This document shows, one piece after another, positions 1 to 9,588 of a DNA stretch of 64,000 nucleotides. This stretch comes from Parabacteroides hominis (lineage in GTDB: Bacteria > Bacteroidota > Bacteroidia > Bacteroidales > Tannerellaceae): contig NZ_JACOOJ010000033.1 in NCBI RefSeq assembly GCF_014287585.1, positions 1 to 64,000 on the forward strand. Reading direction: 5' to 3'. The position numbers were made by a program, and so were the translations under genes. Under the pieces are notes generated by a model that saw only the letters and a program-made list of their open reading frames with translations, had not been told where the DNA came from and ran no database searches. Within the stretch, counting starts at the first letter, position 1; every line of letters begins with the position of its first letter.

Positions 1-113
1 CAGTTCTCTTTTATTTTTTACTTATTTCTGTAGGATTACTTCCCGAAGAGAGACAATTGAGAAGACCAAAGATGTTTTAAAAATAAAAATGGATAATAAA
101 CGGGCGGCATAAC

Positions 114-144
114 AAAAAAGAAGGCATCCTTTTCAGACACCTTC
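114..144 (-). terminator. Rho-independent terminator of the nitrilase operon
   Basis: Read on the minus strand, a 9-bp stem (GAAGGTGTC pairing with GATGCCTTC, two G-U pairs) is followed by a run of six T. It lies about 40 bases past the stop of the hydrolase gene. Confidence 0.7.
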
Positions 145-184
145 GTTTTGTTGGGTTCAAATCCGAAGTCTTATCAGGAAAATA

Positions 185-967
185 TCACTTGATTCCAAAC
201 TGATCCGCGTCCTTCCATGCCGGAAACTTAGCCCTTAGCTCTTCCAGGTCCGCACGGGTAAGCGTACAGGTACGCGTCACTTCCTCACGCTTGCCGGCAT
301 CCGCCAGCTTTTTGCCTTTCGGAGAGAAGATCATGGAGTCGCCCCGATACACAAACCCCTTGCCGTCGATCCCTACCCGGTTCACTCCGCAGACATACGC
401 CATATTCTCCATAGCACGTGCCTGGAGCAGCGTTTTCCAAACTTTCTTGCGGGCCTCAGGCCAGTTGGCGACATAGATCAGCAGGTCGTATTCGTTGTTC
501 ACGTTCCGGCTCCAAACCGGGAAACGAAGATCATAGCAAACTTGCAAACAGATATTCCAGTCCTTATACCGTACGATCGTCCGTTTATCCCCGGCAGTGA
601 AATGTTGGTCTTCGCCAGCCATCCGGAATAAATGCCGTTTGTCATACAAATAAGTTTCACCTTCAGGAGTTACGAAAAAAGCGCGGTTAAAATATTTCCC
701 GTCTTCTTTCGCAATGAAGCTGCCTGCCACAGCAAGCTTATACTTCTTCGCCCATCCTTTTATAGTGGGGATGGTCGGCCCGTCCATCGTGTCTGCCAGT
801 TTTTCAACTTCCATGGAGAAACCGGTTGTAAACGTTTCCGGCAAAATAGCAATGTCCGTCTTACCACTGACACGCCGAAGCAACTCTCCATAATACCCCA
901 GGTTTTCATCTCTGTCCTCCCAGATAATATGGGACTGGACCATACTGATACGCAAATTGTCTGCCAT
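185..967 (-). CDS. Carbon-nitrogen hydrolase (nitrilase superfamily, omega-amidase-like)
   Basis: This is a cytosolic amidohydrolase of the nitrilase fold. The Glu-Lys-Cys triad is visible: Glu in the PETF motif (about residue 44), Lys in YDKRHLF (about 110) and Cys in QVCYDLRFP (about 143). The length of about 260 aa and the sequence style resemble YafV/NIT2-type omega-amidases, which remove amide nitrogen from alpha-ketoglutaramate-like metabolites; that substrate is an inference. I chose the ATG at 967, because an upstream in-frame ATG would lie inside the preceding gene, whose stop is at 972. It is the last gene of a three-gene minus-strand operon with the acyltransferase and a small protein. 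Confidence 0.85.
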   Translation of the reverse strand: MADNLRISMVQSHIIWEDRDENLGYYGELLRRVSGKTDIAILPETFTTGFSMEVEKLADTMDGPTIPTIKGWAKKYKLAVAGSFIAKEDGKYFNRAFFVTPEGETYLYDKRHLFRMAGEDQHFTAGDKRTIVRYKDWNICLQVCYDLRFPVWSRNVNNEYDLLIYVANWPEARKKVWKTLLQARAMENMAYVCGVNRVGIDGKGFVYRGDSMIFSPKGKKLADAGKREEVTRTCTLTRADLEELRAKFPAWKDADQFGIK

Positions 968-971
968 AATA

Positions 972-1517
972 TTAAATTTGAACAAAGTTTTCCGGGTGAC
1001 AAGCTGTCACATCCCTATAATGCTCACGGATCTCACGGATATCTTTATCCGCATCACCCGTGGGATAGAATACTCCTTTGAAACCGGCTTCTTTCTTTTT
1101 GTAGTCGAAATAGGCCATCAGGATAGGCACGTTGGCTTTTTGTGCGATATAGTAGAACCCCTTTTTCCAGTCATTCACCCGTTTGCGTGTACCTTCGGGA
1201 GTCACGGCCAGTTGAAATTCTTTCCGTTGATTAAACTGTTCCACCATCTGATCCGTCACCGAGGTCCGTTTATGGCGATCCACCGGCACGCCGCCCAACC
1301 AGTCAAACAACAGGTTGAACGGAAAAAAGAACCATTCCTTTTTAATCAGGAAACTGGCATTACGGCCAATCGAGGTATAAAACAGTTTTCCCACGATAAA
1401 ATCCCAGTTACTGGTATGCGGAGCTACGCATATCACACATTTTGGCACATCTTCGACCAGCGATCCCAGTTTCCAGCCGGCCAGGCGAAGAAGCGCCTTA
1501 CTTATAGCTTTCTTCAT
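972..1517 (-). CDS. 1-acyl-glycerol-3-phosphate acyltransferase-like protein (PlsC family)
   Basis: A 181-aa membrane-associated acyltransferase. The catalytic HX4D motif is present as HTSNWD (about residues 34-39), and the substrate-binding EGTR motif lies in PEGTRKR (about 109). The protein is shorter than canonical PlsC (about 240 aa) and lacks an N-terminal membrane helix. It therefore resembles the small acyltransferases that may act on lysophospholipids or other acyl acceptors. It ends five bases before the nitrilase start and starts ten bases after the small gene upstream, so the three are probably co-transcribed. Confidence 0.8.
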   Translation of the reverse strand: MKKAISKALLRLAGWKLGSLVEDVPKCVICVAPHTSNWDFIVGKLFYTSIGRNASFLIKKEWFFFPFNLLFDWLGGVPVDRHKRTSVTDQMVEQFNQRKEFQLAVTPEGTRKRVNDWKKGFYYIAQKANVPILMAYFDYKKKEAGFKGVFYPTGDADKDIREIREHYRDVTACHPENFVQI

Positions 1518-1527
1518 TCTTTCCTTT

Positions 1528-1812
1528 CTATTTGCTCAACTCTCCGATTTCAGTTGCTATTGCGTTTATTTCCGTTTGCAGGTCCGCCCGCAGTTTACGG
1601 TAATATTCTTTCACCCGTTTTTTGTTTTCTTTTCCGTCCGGACGGTTGGCACGACGAATAAACTCGTCCTGCATATCGAGTATTCTCGCCATCACCACGT
1701 CAGCCTTCCCTGAATCGACTCCTGGGATATACAGCATACAAACCAATGCTTCTGAAAACAAATCGCCAGCCACATAGCTGATGTCTTTCTTTAAAATCCT
1801 TCTTTTAGCCAT
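1528..1812 (-). CDS. Small conserved Bacteroidales protein of unknown function
   Basis: A 94-aa basic, mostly helical protein with no signal peptide or membrane segment. Lys/Arg-rich stretches sit at the N-terminus and around residues 55-75. I recognise no domain. It is the first gene of the minus-strand operon that continues into the acyltransferase and nitrilase genes. The ATG at 1812 is the only reasonable start. Confidence 0.6.
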   Translation of the reverse strand: MAKRRILKKDISYVAGDLFSEALVCMLYIPGVDSGKADVVMARILDMQDEFIRRANRPDGKENKKRVKEYYRKLRADLQTEINAIATEIGELSK

Positions 1813-1873
1813 AGTTGTTTACATTAAAATATCCACAAATCTACATAATTCATTCATTAAACAAGCCCTATAG

Positions 1874-1903
1874 TTGAAAAAAAGACAAAAATTCGTATCT
1901 TTG
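1874..1903 (+). promoter_or_regulatory. Bacteroidetes-type promoter of the glycogen synthase gene
   Basis: TATCTTTG at 1896-1903 matches the -7 consensus TAnnTTTG. A TTG at 1874, 19 bases upstream, fits the -33 element. The start codon follows 37 bases later. Confidence 0.7.
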
Positions 1904-1939
1904 CCCCCTCAAAATATCTGATTATAAACAAAATCGTTT

Positions 1940-3598
1940 ATGGATAATATAACAACAACGCCGGAATATCTTTTCGAGAGCAGTTGGGAAGTATGTAACA
2001 AAGTAGGAGGTATTTATACTGTTCTTTCAACGAAAGCGCATACGTTGCTACAGTTTTTTAAAGATAAACTGATCTTTATAGGACCCGATGTGTGGGCTAA
2101 CACCAATGCTCCCGACTTTATTGAAGATGATGTTCTGTTTGCTGACTGGAAAGCTTATACGAAGACCACAGACAATCTGAAAGTAAAAGTAGGCCGATGG
2201 AATGTTCCGGGAATGCCTCCTGTAATCTTGGTAGATTTTAAACCTTTCTTCAAAGAAAGAGATTCTTTTTTCTACTCGATGTGGGAAAGTTTCCGCGTGG
2301 ACTCGATCCATGCATACGGCGACTACGACGAATCCTGTATCTTCGCTTACGCGGTAGGCAAGGTCATCGAAAGTTTCTACCATTTTTACAAGCTGGAAAA
2401 CAAAAAGGTTGCCGCTCTGTTCAATGAATGGATGCTGGGAATGGGTGCGCTTTACATCCAAAAGCAAATCCCGGCCATAGCAACGCTCTTCACGACACAT
2501 GCTACTTCTATCGGCCGTTCCATCGCCGGAAACAACAAAGCCCTGTATGCTTACATGGACGGTTATAACGGGGACCAGATGGCGAAGGAACTGAACATGG
2601 AAGCGAAGCATTCATTGGAAAAACAGACAGCCTTGCATGTGGACTGCTTTACAACAGTGAGCGACATCACAGCTCGCGAGTGCAAACAATTGCTGGACAA
2701 AGCGCCTGACATCGTCACGCCGAACGGCTTCGAACCAAACTTCGTCCCCGCCAAGAAGGAATACGAGAAAAAGCGTACGGCAGCCCGGCACGACCTGCTC
2801 AACGTAGCTGAGAAACTGTTAGGATGTCCCGTTTCACCGGATGCTTTCCTGGTGTCCACGAGTGGCCGCTACGAATACCGTAACAAAGGTATCGACGTCT
2901 TTATCGAAGCGATGAACCGGGTACGCACTTCCGGAAAGCTCCAACGTGAAGTCGTTGCTTTCATCATGGTTCCGGCCTGGGTACGCGATGCGCGCGCAGA
3001 CCTGAAAGAAGTCATCGACAAGAATATCCGCACCACTTCCCCCATGCAAATGCCATTCGTAACACACTGGCTGAACCTGATGGAACAGGACAAGGTGCTG
3101 AACTATATCTCTCACGCCGGTTTCACCAATTCGGCAACCGACAAGTTGAAAATCATTTTCGTGCCTTGCTACCTGGACGGGCGCGACGGCATCCTGAACA
3201 AACCCTACTACGATCTGCTGATCGGTATGGATGCAACCGTCTATCCTTCCTACTACGAACCCTGGGGATACACTCCGCTGGAAAGTATCGCATTCGGGAT
3301 TCCGACCATTACTACCGACCTTGCCGGTTTCGGCCTATGGGCCAAGAAGCATGTGACAGGTAGCAATATCAGCGAAGGCGTAGCCGTCGTGAACCGCGAC
3401 GATTTCAATTATTTCGAAGTAGCAGATGCCATCACATCCTCGATCCTGACGCTTGCCGGAAAGGATAAAAAGGAAGCGGCAGAGATCCGGAAACGCAGTT
3501 TCAGCCTGGCGGCAAAAGCGGAATGGAGCAAATTCATCGTCTATTATGAAGAAGCTTTCAGGATCGCTTTGGAGAGCGCAGACAAAAGAAATAATTAA
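1940..3598 (+). CDS. Glycogen synthase, GT3 (eukaryote-like) family
   Basis: A 552-aa glycosyltransferase that extends alpha-1,4-glucan chains from a nucleotide-sugar donor in the cytosol. The N-terminal SSWEVCNKVGGIYTV motif (about residues 13-27) holds the Lys-Val-Gly-Gly loop of glycogen synthases. The acceptor/nucleotide region PSYYEPWGYTPLES (about 438) has the conserved Glu. The length and the inserts match the GT3 enzymes common in Bacteroidetes rather than bacterial GlgA (GT5). The next gene, on the same strand, is alpha-glucan phosphorylase, so glycogen building and breakdown are encoded together, though the second gene has its own promoter. Confidence 0.88.
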   Translation: MDNITTTPEYLFESSWEVCNKVGGIYTVLSTKAHTLLQFFKDKLIFIGPDVWANTNAPDFIEDDVLFADWKAYTKTTDNLKVKVGRWNVPGMPPVILVDFKPFFKERDSFFYSMWESFRVDSIHAYGDYDESCIFAYAVGKVIESFYHFYKLENKKVAALFNEWMLGMGALYIQKQIPAIATLFTTHATSIGRSIAGNNKALYAYMDGYNGDQMAKELNMEAKHSLEKQTALHVDCFTTVSDITARECKQLLDKAPDIVTPNGFEPNFVPAKKEYEKKRTAARHDLLNVAEKLLGCPVSPDAFLVSTSGRYEYRNKGIDVFIEAMNRVRTSGKLQREVVAFIMVPAWVRDARADLKEVIDKNIRTTSPMQMPFVTHWLNLMEQDKVLNYISHAGFTNSATDKLKIIFVPCYLDGRDGILNKPYYDLLIGMDATVYPSYYEPWGYTPLESIAFGIPTITTDLAGFGLWAKKHVTGSNISEGVAVVNRDDFNYFEVADAITSSILTLAGKDKKEAAEIRKRSFSLAAKAEWSKFIVYYEEAFRIALESADKRNN

Positions 3599-3627
3599 AA
3601 TACGCTCATAATAAAACAGATAATCCC

Positions 3628-3635
3628 TATCTTTG
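3628..3635 (+). promoter_or_regulatory. -7 promoter element of glgP
   Basis: TATCTTTG matches TAnnTTTG and lies 72 bases before the glgP start, in the gap after glycogen synthase. The phosphorylase can therefore be transcribed on its own. Confidence 0.65.
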
Positions 3636-3706
3636 CACCGTTTTAAGCAAAAGAAGAGATTATACAATATTAATATAGTAATTGAAACATTTTAAACTTC
3701 ACAATA

Positions 3707-6277
3707 ATGAAAATCAAAGCGAATAACGCAAACAGCCCGATTTGGAAAGATATTTATTCCCATTCTATGCTCCCCGAGCAATTACAGCCGTTATATGAAA
3801 TGGCTACAAACCTATGGTGGGTATGGAACCATGAAGGAGCCAAATTATTCGGTAAGATCGATTCTGAACTTTGGGCCTCAACAGAAGGTAACCCTGTTCT
3901 TTTACTTCAAAGCCTATCCTACAAACGTATTGAAGAAATTCTGGCTGATGACGTCCTGATGGCCGAAATCAAAGCTGTTTACTCAATATTCAAGGATTAT
4001 GTAAATGTTAAACCGGATCAGACAAAACCGTCTGTTGCCTATTTCAGCATGGAATATGGTTTGACAAACGTGCTTAAAATCTATTCCGGCGGACTGGGCG
4101 TACTGGCAGGTGACTATCTGAAAGAAGCCAGCGACAGCAACATCGACCTGACAGCAGTAGGTTTCCTCTATCGCTACGGCTACTTTACTCAGTCTCTGTC
4201 TATGGAAGGACAACAGATTGCCAACTACGAACCGCAAAACTTCAACGCGCTGCCTCTTACTCAAGTTATGCAGGCTAACGGCGAACCGATGGTATTGGAA
4301 GTCCCTTACCCCGGCCGCACCGTTTATGCGCACATCTGGAAAGTAAGCGTAGGACGCGTTCCTTTATACTTGATGGATACGGACATTCCTCAGAACAGCG
4401 AATGGGATCGTTCCATCACTCACCAGCTGTATGGCGGTGACTGGGAAAACCGTATGAAACAGGAATACCTGTTGGGGATCGGCGGTATCTTGATGCTGAA
4501 CAAGCTGGGTATCAAAAAACAGATTTACCACTGCAACGAAGGACACGCTGCGTTGATCAACGCACAGCGTCTGGTAGACTTCATCCAGAACGACGGCCTG
4601 TCATTCAACCAGGCTTTGGAAGTTGTACGCGCTTCGGCTTTGTACACCGTCCACACACCGGTTCCGGCAGGTCACGACTACTTCGACGAAGGTCTGTTCG
4701 GCCGTTATATGGGCGAATTCCCCGGCAAGCTGGGTATCAGCTGGCAGGAATTTATCGACATGGGACGTGAAAACCCAGGTTCCAACGAGAAGTTCTCGAT
4801 GAGTGTATTCGCTTTGAATACTTGCCAGGAAGCAAACGGCGTAAGCTGGTTGCACGGAAAAGTATCCCAGCGCATGTTCGCTCCGGTATGGAAAGGCTAC
4901 TTCCCCGATGAATTGCACGTAGGATACGTTACCAACGGCGTACACATGCCGACATGGGCTTCTACCGAATGGAAACGTTTCTTTGCAGAAAACTTCAATA
5001 AGAAATTCTTCAAAGACCAGTCGAACAAGTTATATTGGGAAGCCATCCAGAACGTTGCGGACGAAGACATCTGGTCTATCCGCAAGACTCTGAAGAACAA
5101 GTTGATCACATATATCAAGAATCAGTACAAGACAAACTGGCTGAAGAACCAGGGCGACCCAGCAAAGGTTGTCTCCATCCTGGACAAGATCAACCCGAAC
5201 GCCCTGCTGATCGGTTTCGGTCGCCGTTTCGCCACTTACAAACGTGCTCACCTGCTGTTCACGGACTTGGATCGTTTGGCTAAGATCGTAAACAACGAAC
5301 AATATCCGATCCAGTTCGTATTCACCGGTAAAGCTCACCCGGCCGATGGTGGCGGACAGGGCTTGATCAAACACATCGTCGAAATCTCCCGCCGTCCGGA
5401 ATTCTTAGGCAAGATCTTCTTCCTGGAAAACTACGACATGCGTCTGGCTCGTCACCTGATCGCCGGTGTCGATGTTTGGTTGAACACTCCGACCCGTCCT
5501 CTCGAAGCCTCCGGTACATCTGGCGAAAAAGCAGAAATGAACGGTGTTCTGAACTTCTCCGTATTGGACGGATGGTGGTATGAAGGTTACAAACCGGGTG
5601 CAGGTTGGGCATTGACCGACAAGCGTACTTACGAAAACCAGCAATATCAGGATCAGTTGGATGCCGCTACTATCTACCATACACTGGAAACAGAGATTAT
5701 CCCGGCTTACTATGCTAAAAACAGCAAGGGCTACTCTCCCGAATGGATCCAGTATATCAAGAACTCGATGTCTGAAATCGCTCCCGACTATACGATGAAA
5801 CGTATGTTGGACGATTATGTTAATCGTTTCTACAACAAATTGGCGAACCGCTCCTCTCACCTGCGTGAAAACAACTTTGCCGAAGCAAAAGCTATCGCTG
5901 CATGGAAAGAAGAAGTGGCTGAACATTGGGATAGTTTCCAGGTAGAATCGTTTACAAGCACACAGGATTTGTCTATCGACGGCCCGGTTGTCGGCAAAGA
6001 ATATAAGTTCAACCTGGTTATCGACCGCCACGAGCTGAAAGGCATGTTGGGTGTAGAAATGGTTGTAACTAAAGAAAACCCGGACAATCATCAGTTGGAA
6101 TTACTGACAACAGAACAGTTCAAGCTGATGAAAGAAGAAGGTTCCAAACTGTTCTTCGAGCTGAAAACGACTCCGAGTGAAGCAGGCCTTCACAAGATGG
6201 GCTTCCGCGTTTACCCTGTAAACAAAGAATTGCCTCATCGTATGGACTTCGCTTTCGTTCGCTGGATCCAGTTGTAA
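3707..6277 (+). CDS. glgP: Alpha-glucan (glycogen/maltodextrin) phosphorylase, GT35
   Basis: An 856-aa PLP-dependent phosphorylase that releases glucose-1-phosphate from alpha-1,4-glucans. The N-terminal DUF3417-like region ([10 protein letters not shown], about residue 38) and the [14 protein letters not shown] motif (about 598-612) mark the bacterial/archaeal GlgP branch; the Lys of GEKA is the expected PLP-binding lysine. YFSMEYGL (about 112) and NEGHAA (about 278) are further family signatures. The C-terminal 150 residues form an extra beta-rich domain. It follows glycogen synthase and ends in a strong terminator. Codon use is host-like. Confidence 0.92.
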   Translation: MKIKANNANSPIWKDIYSHSMLPEQLQPLYEMATNLWWVWNHEGAKLFGKIDSELWASTEGNPVLLLQSLSYKRIEEILADDVLMAEIKAVYSIFKDYVNVKPDQTKPSVAYFSMEYGLTNVLKIYSGGLGVLAGDYLKEASDSNIDLTAVGFLYRYGYFTQSLSMEGQQIANYEPQNFNALPLTQVMQANGEPMVLEVPYPGRTVYAHIWKVSVGRVPLYLMDTDIPQNSEWDRSITHQLYGGDWENRMKQEYLLGIGGILMLNKLGIKKQIYHCNEGHAALINAQRLVDFIQNDGLSFNQALEVVRASALYTVHTPVPAGHDYFDEGLFGRYMGEFPGKLGISWQEFIDMGRENPGSNEKFSMSVFALNTCQEANGVSWLHGKVSQRMFAPVWKGYFPDELHVGYVTNGVHMPTWASTEWKRFFAENFNKKFFKDQSNKLYWEAIQNVADEDIWSIRKTLKNKLITYIKNQYKTNWLKNQGDPAKVVSILDKINPNALLIGFGRRFATYKRAHLLFTDLDRLAKIVNNEQYPIQFVFTGKAHPADGGGQGLIKHIVEISRRPEFLGKIFFLENYDMRLARHLIAGVDVWLNTPTRPLEASGTSGEKAEMNGVLNFSVLDGWWYEGYKPGAGWALTDKRTYENQQYQDQLDAATIYHTLETEIIPAYYAKNSKGYSPEWIQYIKNSMSEIAPDYTMKRMLDDYVNRFYNKLANRSSHLRENNFAEAKAIAAWKEEVAEHWDSFQVESFTSTQDLSIDGPVVGKEYKFNLVIDRHELKGMLGVEMVVTKENPDNHQLELLTTEQFKLMKEEGSKLFFELKTTPSEAGLHKMGFRVYPVNKELPHRMDFAFVRWIQL

Positions 6278-6303
6278 TCGAAGCTGATAAAATCAATCAC
6301 AAA

Positions 6304-6339
6304 AAAGGTTGTTCTCCGAAAGGGGGACAACCTTTTTTT
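6304..6339 (+). terminator. Rho-independent terminator of glgP
   Basis: AAAGGTTGT and ACAACCTTT form a 9-bp perfect stem followed by a T run, 27 bases after the glgP stop. Confidence 0.85.
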
Positions 6340-6393
6340 ATATATCAAGGCAACCGTAGCCAAATTGAGGTTTCCGCTATTATTTACGTTCCG

Positions 6394-6451
6394 TAACCCA
6401 TAGCATTAGAAGGTGCAAAGCTATGGGTTAGGAGGCATAAAGCATAGCTTT
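6394..6451. repeat. Overlapping, mutually exclusive inverted repeats in the glgP-FadL gap
   Basis: TAACCCATAGC (6394-6404) is a perfect complement of GCTATGGGTTA (6420-6430). The overlapping AAAGCTATG (6417-6425) is also a perfect complement of CATAGCTTT (6443-6451). The two hairpins share a strand and so compete. Nothing else in the 315-base gap 6278-6592 looks coding; the remainder holds one terminator at each side. Confidence 0.5.
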
Positions 6452-6534
6452 ACCGAAGCCGAAGTGGCCTCGCTCAGTCACTACTGCGAATGGTGATTTG
6501 GAGGAAGAACATTTTGATACGGTTACACACAAAT

Positions 6535-6570
6535 AAAAAGGGGAACCGCCACAGGCAGCCCCCCTTTTTT
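6535..6570 (-). terminator. Terminator of the FadL-type porin gene
   Basis: AAAAAGGGG and CCCCTTTTTT arms enclose a GC-rich inner stem (GGCTGCC / GGCGGT). It lies about 23 bases past the porin stop and has A/T tracts on both sides, so it may work in both directions. Confidence 0.75.
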
Positions 6571-6592
6571 ACTGATATATGATATTGTTAGG

Positions 6593-8020
6593 TTAAAAAG
6601 CATAAGATACGCCGATCGCAGGCATCAAGGCGACAGTGTCATAATGCCCACCGAAAGTACGGGGTTGCCCCACCAGATCCAGATCGGTATAAGAACCGTC
6701 ACGTCCGAAACCCGTTACATAAGAGAAAGCCACATCTACGGAAAAGTTTGTCAAAGGGCGGAAACTCAAACCGGCTGTAATCCCCAGCTTGTTCATACTC
6801 GGAGTTTCAGGATTCAGGTAATCGTCTTTAACCGGAGACTCATCCAGATAAGCTCCCAGACGCACATCCAAACGGTTTGTGGCTGCAAACTGACCGCCGA
6901 TACGGTAAATACGAGAATTTTTATAGCTTTTCGGAGCATTGATATCATGCTTACCCAGCTCTTCTGCCGGGCTAAAGTTGACAATCAAAGATTTATACGC
7001 TCCCCAACCCACAAACTGAACTTCACCGGAAAGTGTCCAACGAGTAGTAGGACAATAAGTAACGCCTACGCTCCATACACTCGGTAGTGGCAATTCGGCA
7101 GAAAAAGTTCCTTTATCCAATTCCGGAATTTCAATTTTTTCGGGTACACCCGGAAGCCCCTGAAGCTGACCTAACAGCCCGTTTACCTGTTGCAACAGAC
7201 CTTTGAATTCCAATTCATTGGCATAATCCAATGCAATATCCCCTTCTTTTACCTTTGCTGTTACTTTCGAACGATAAGAAGCAGCGATCGTAACCTTTTC
7301 ATTCACATCGAACATCGCACCGATATTATATCCCAGACGCACGCCTGCATCTCCTTTCAAACCGACAGAAGCTGCCGACACATTATCATATTTAGCCATA
7401 ACCTCTTTCAATTGCTGAGGAATCATTGCTTCCAATGCCGGATTTCCAGCAGTCAGCTTACCAGCCAATCCGCTCATAGCACCCGGAGCAATCAAAGAAC
7501 GGTTCAAAGAGATATTGCCAAACTCCATCATCAGGCCAGCACCGATACTCAACCGATCTATAATTTTCCAGGAAATCGTAGGCTGAATATTAAATGCCTT
7601 CAAAGAAATATCCTGGATAAGGTGGGAACCTCTCCAATCGTTTCCCCAATGAATACCACTACCAAACGGAGTATTTACCATTACACCGGCAGCCAGATTA
7701 TCATATATTTTAAAACCGGCATAAAGATACAAGGGAGTACTGGCTTTATTATCCGTTTCAAAAGAATAATCGTCTGTCAATGATTTATATTTAGCAGTAG
7801 CGAACACACCGGAAACACCTACCGACAGGTCGACATTACGATCCATAAAAGCCAATCCGGCAGGATTGAAATGCATACTTTCCGCACCCAGTTTCATTGC
7901 GACACCTACATGACCCATACCGGCCTGCTTCGTACTCTGTGCATTTACCTGGTAACCTTCTGCGGCCACATACGTCATTGGAAGCATGGAAAGACATGCT
8001 AACGCGATAACTTTCTTCAT
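6593..8020 (-). CDS. Outer-membrane transport porin, OmpP1/FadL/TodX family
   Basis: A 475-aa outer-membrane beta-barrel for hydrophobic substrates such as long-chain fatty acids. An 18-20-residue signal peptide ends at VAAEG. The family signature follows at once: a glycine/alanine-rich hatch segment (KQAGMGHVGVA) and HFNPAGLAF (about residue 51), equivalent to the NPA motif of FadL. The last residue is Phe, as expected for Omp assembly by BAM. It stands alone with its own promoter (CAAAGATA at 8078-8085, minus strand) and terminator. The real ligand cannot be read from the sequence. Confidence 0.87.
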   Translation of the reverse strand: MKKVIALACLSMLPMTYVAAEGYQVNAQSTKQAGMGHVGVAMKLGAESMHFNPAGLAFMDRNVDLSVGVSGVFATAKYKSLTDDYSFETDNKASTPLYLYAGFKIYDNLAAGVMVNTPFGSGIHWGNDWRGSHLIQDISLKAFNIQPTISWKIIDRLSIGAGLMMEFGNISLNRSLIAPGAMSGLAGKLTAGNPALEAMIPQQLKEVMAKYDNVSAASVGLKGDAGVRLGYNIGAMFDVNEKVTIAASYRSKVTAKVKEGDIALDYANELEFKGLLQQVNGLLGQLQGLPGVPEKIEIPELDKGTFSAELPLPSVWSVGVTYCPTTRWTLSGEVQFVGWGAYKSLIVNFSPAEELGKHDINAPKSYKNSRIYRIGGQFAATNRLDVRLGAYLDESPVKDDYLNPETPSMNKLGITAGLSFRPLTNFSVDVAFSYVTGFGRDGSYTDLDLVGQPRTFGGHYDTVALMPAIGVSYAF

Positions 8021-8077
8021 AAAAACTTTATTTGTTAATACCTATTTCTATTATGCCTTCCCGGACATAAACGGCGG

Positions 8078-8085
8078 CAAAGATA
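8078..8085 (-). promoter_or_regulatory. -7 promoter element of the FadL-type gene
   Basis: On the minus strand this reads TATCTTTG, matching TAnnTTTG, 58 bases upstream of the porin start. Confidence 0.6.
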
Positions 8086-8214
8086 AATACTTTTTTTAAA
8101 TATTGCACACTTTTGACAGAAATGTGCTGCACAAATTAATTAGGGTTGTGCAATTTCATCTTCCCCTATTCCTCCTATTTTCCGTTTTCAATTCTCCATT
8201 TTCAATTAAAAAAG

Positions 8215-8222
8215 TATCTTTG
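8215..8222 (+). promoter_or_regulatory. -7 promoter element of queC-queF
   Basis: TATCTTTG fits TAnnTTTG. A start site some 6-8 bases downstream would give a leader of about 60 nt that includes the whole preQ1-I riboswitch and excludes the in-frame ATG at 8103. Confidence 0.65.
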
Positions 8223-8248
8223 CAGGCGAATAAGGAATGTCTCCTTTT

Positions 8249-8282
8249 CCGTGTGCTTGCTAAACCACGTATTAAAAACAAG
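8249..8282 (+). promoter_or_regulatory. preQ1-I riboswitch controlling queC-queF
   Basis: The 34 nt align base for base with the Bacillus subtilis class I aptamer as I recall it. P1 is CGTG (8250-8253) with CACG (8266-8269). U6 is conserved directly after P1, and the ligand-pairing C17 (8265) sits directly before the 3' strand of P1. The loop CTTG (8256-8259) pairs perfectly with the tail CAAG (8279-8282) as pseudoknot P2. An A-rich tail (8274-8278) ends in the conserved A next to that tail. The aptamer ends six bases before the queC ATG, so ligand binding would bury the ribosome entry site: translational repression is likely. The terminal P1 pair is a C-T mismatch, leaving 4 bp. Confidence 0.75.
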
Positions 8283-8288
8283 AAAGAT

Positions 8289-8948
8289 ATGAAACATCAA
8301 GAAGCCGCTTTGGTATGCTTCTCCGGCGGACAAGACTCCACGACTTGCCTGTTCTGGGCAAAGAAGCACTTTTCTCGTGTAGAAGCCGTATGCTTTACAT
8401 ACGGGCAAAAACATTCCCAGGAAATAGAGGTTGCACGAAAGATCGCAGCCGATGCCCACGTTCCGTTCCAACTGTTGGACGTGTCGTTGATCAGCCAGCT
8501 CGATCCGAACTGTTCGCTGACAAATACCGGCATTTCGATGGACCGGGAAAAACCGGCAGACAGCTATCCGAACACCTTCGTTCCGGGGCGTAACATGGTA
8601 TTCCTGACCTTCGCCGCGATCCTGGCACGCAGCAAAGGGATCTTCAACCTGGTAACCGGCGTATCGGAAGCCGATTTCAGCGGTTATCCCGATTGCCGCG
8701 ATACATTCGTACGCTCCCTCAACGTCACCCTGAACCTGGCGATGGACGAACAGTTCGTTATCCACACTCCCCTGATGGACCGGGACAAAAGCGAAGTATG
8801 GGAACTTTCCGACGAATTAGGAGTCTTCGACCTTGTACGGGCCCAGACCCTCACCTGCTACAATGGCGTTATAGCCGAAGGTTGCGGCCATTGCCCCGCC
8901 TGTAAACTACGCCGCGAAGGGCTGGAGAAATATTTAAAAAGACGCTGA
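8289..8948 (+). CDS. queC: 7-cyano-7-deazaguanine synthase
   Basis: A 219-aa enzyme that converts 7-carboxy-7-deazaguanine to preQ0 using ATP and ammonia, in queuosine synthesis. The PP-loop SGGQDS is at about residues 11-16. The C-terminal zinc site follows C-x8-CGHCPAC (about 193-205). The frame is open upstream to 8103, but that stretch contains the promoter and riboswitch; the ATG at 8289 puts the PP-loop where the family has it. queF follows 35 bases later, so both queuosine steps share one leader. Confidence 0.93.
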   Translation: MKHQEAALVCFSGGQDSTTCLFWAKKHFSRVEAVCFTYGQKHSQEIEVARKIAADAHVPFQLLDVSLISQLDPNCSLTNTGISMDREKPADSYPNTFVPGRNMVFLTFAAILARSKGIFNLVTGVSEADFSGYPDCRDTFVRSLNVTLNLAMDEQFVIHTPLMDRDKSEVWELSDELGVFDLVRAQTLTCYNGVIAEGCGHCPACKLRREGLEKYLKRR

Positions 8949-8983
8949 TAAATCATCGTTTACAAGAATAACAAAAAGACATC

Positions 8984-9451
8984 ATGGATACAAGAAAAGA
9001 AGAAAACGAACTGCATCTGTTAGGCGGTTCAACCGTATACAAACAAGATTATGCTCCGGAGGTGCTGGAGGCCTTTACCAATAAGCATCCGGATAACGAT
9101 TACTGGGTACGCTTCAACTGTCCTGAATTCACAAGCCTCTGCCCCATCACCGGCCAGCCGGACTTTGCAACCATCTACATAGATTATATTCCCGATGTAA
9201 AAATGGTGGAAAGCAAGAGCTTGAAATTATATTTGTTCAGCTTCCGCAATCACGGAGCCTTCCATGAGGATTGTGTCAATATCATCATGAAAGACCTTAT
9301 CCGCCTGATGGACCCCAAATATATCGAAGTCACCGGTATCTTCACTCCGCGCGGCGGAATCAGCATTTACCCGTACTGCAATTACGGCCGGCCAGATTCC
9401 AAATACGAACAACTGGCAGAACAACGGCTTTTCAATCACAAGCCAGCTTGA
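8984..9451 (+). CDS. queF: NADPH-dependent preQ0 reductase
   Basis: A 155-aa YkvM-type (unimodular) QueF, which reduces the nitrile preQ0 to preQ1. The nucleophilic Cys lies in the [13 protein letters not shown] segment (about residues 49-61). The NADPH-binding motif E(S/T)KSLKLYL (about 75) and the FHEDCVN region with the catalytic Asp are present. Operon partner of queC; the product preQ1 is the ligand of the riboswitch upstream, giving end-product feedback. Confidence 0.94.
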   Translation: MDTRKEENELHLLGGSTVYKQDYAPEVLEAFTNKHPDNDYWVRFNCPEFTSLCPITGQPDFATIYIDYIPDVKMVESKSLKLYLFSFRNHGAFHEDCVNIIMKDLIRLMDPKYIEVTGIFTPRGGISIYPYCNYGRPDSKYEQLAEQRLFNHKPA

Positions 9452-9534
9452 GAATTGAAAATTGAAAATTGAAAATTGAAAATTAACTGCGACGCGAAGC
9501 TAAATTTTCATTTTTCAATTTTCAATTTTCAATT
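9452..9534. repeat. Long AT-rich inverted repeat built of GAAAATT units
   Basis: Four tandem copies of a 7-bp unit GAAAATT (about 9454-9484) are mirrored by the complementary array ending at 9534, with an 18-base spacer. The hairpin follows the queF stop and could act as a terminator. Similar AT-rich mirrored repeats occur at 10373 and 55852. Confidence 0.75.
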
Positions 9535-9541
9535 AATCAAC

Positions 9542-9549
9542 TACCTTTG
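9542..9549 (+). promoter_or_regulatory. -7 promoter element of the DUF1080 gene
   Basis: TACCTTTG matches TAnnTTTG, 40 bases before the ATG at 9589. It is part of a short palindrome, CTACCTTTGCAGGTAG. Confidence 0.6.
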
Positions 9550-9588
9550 CAGGTAGTAAATTCTAAACCAAATAAAAAAATTTAGACC

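Noticed and set aside
8103..8288. An N-terminal extension of QueC by 62 residues in the same open frame
   Set aside because: The stretch contains the promoter and the riboswitch, and the PP-loop position fits a start at 8289.
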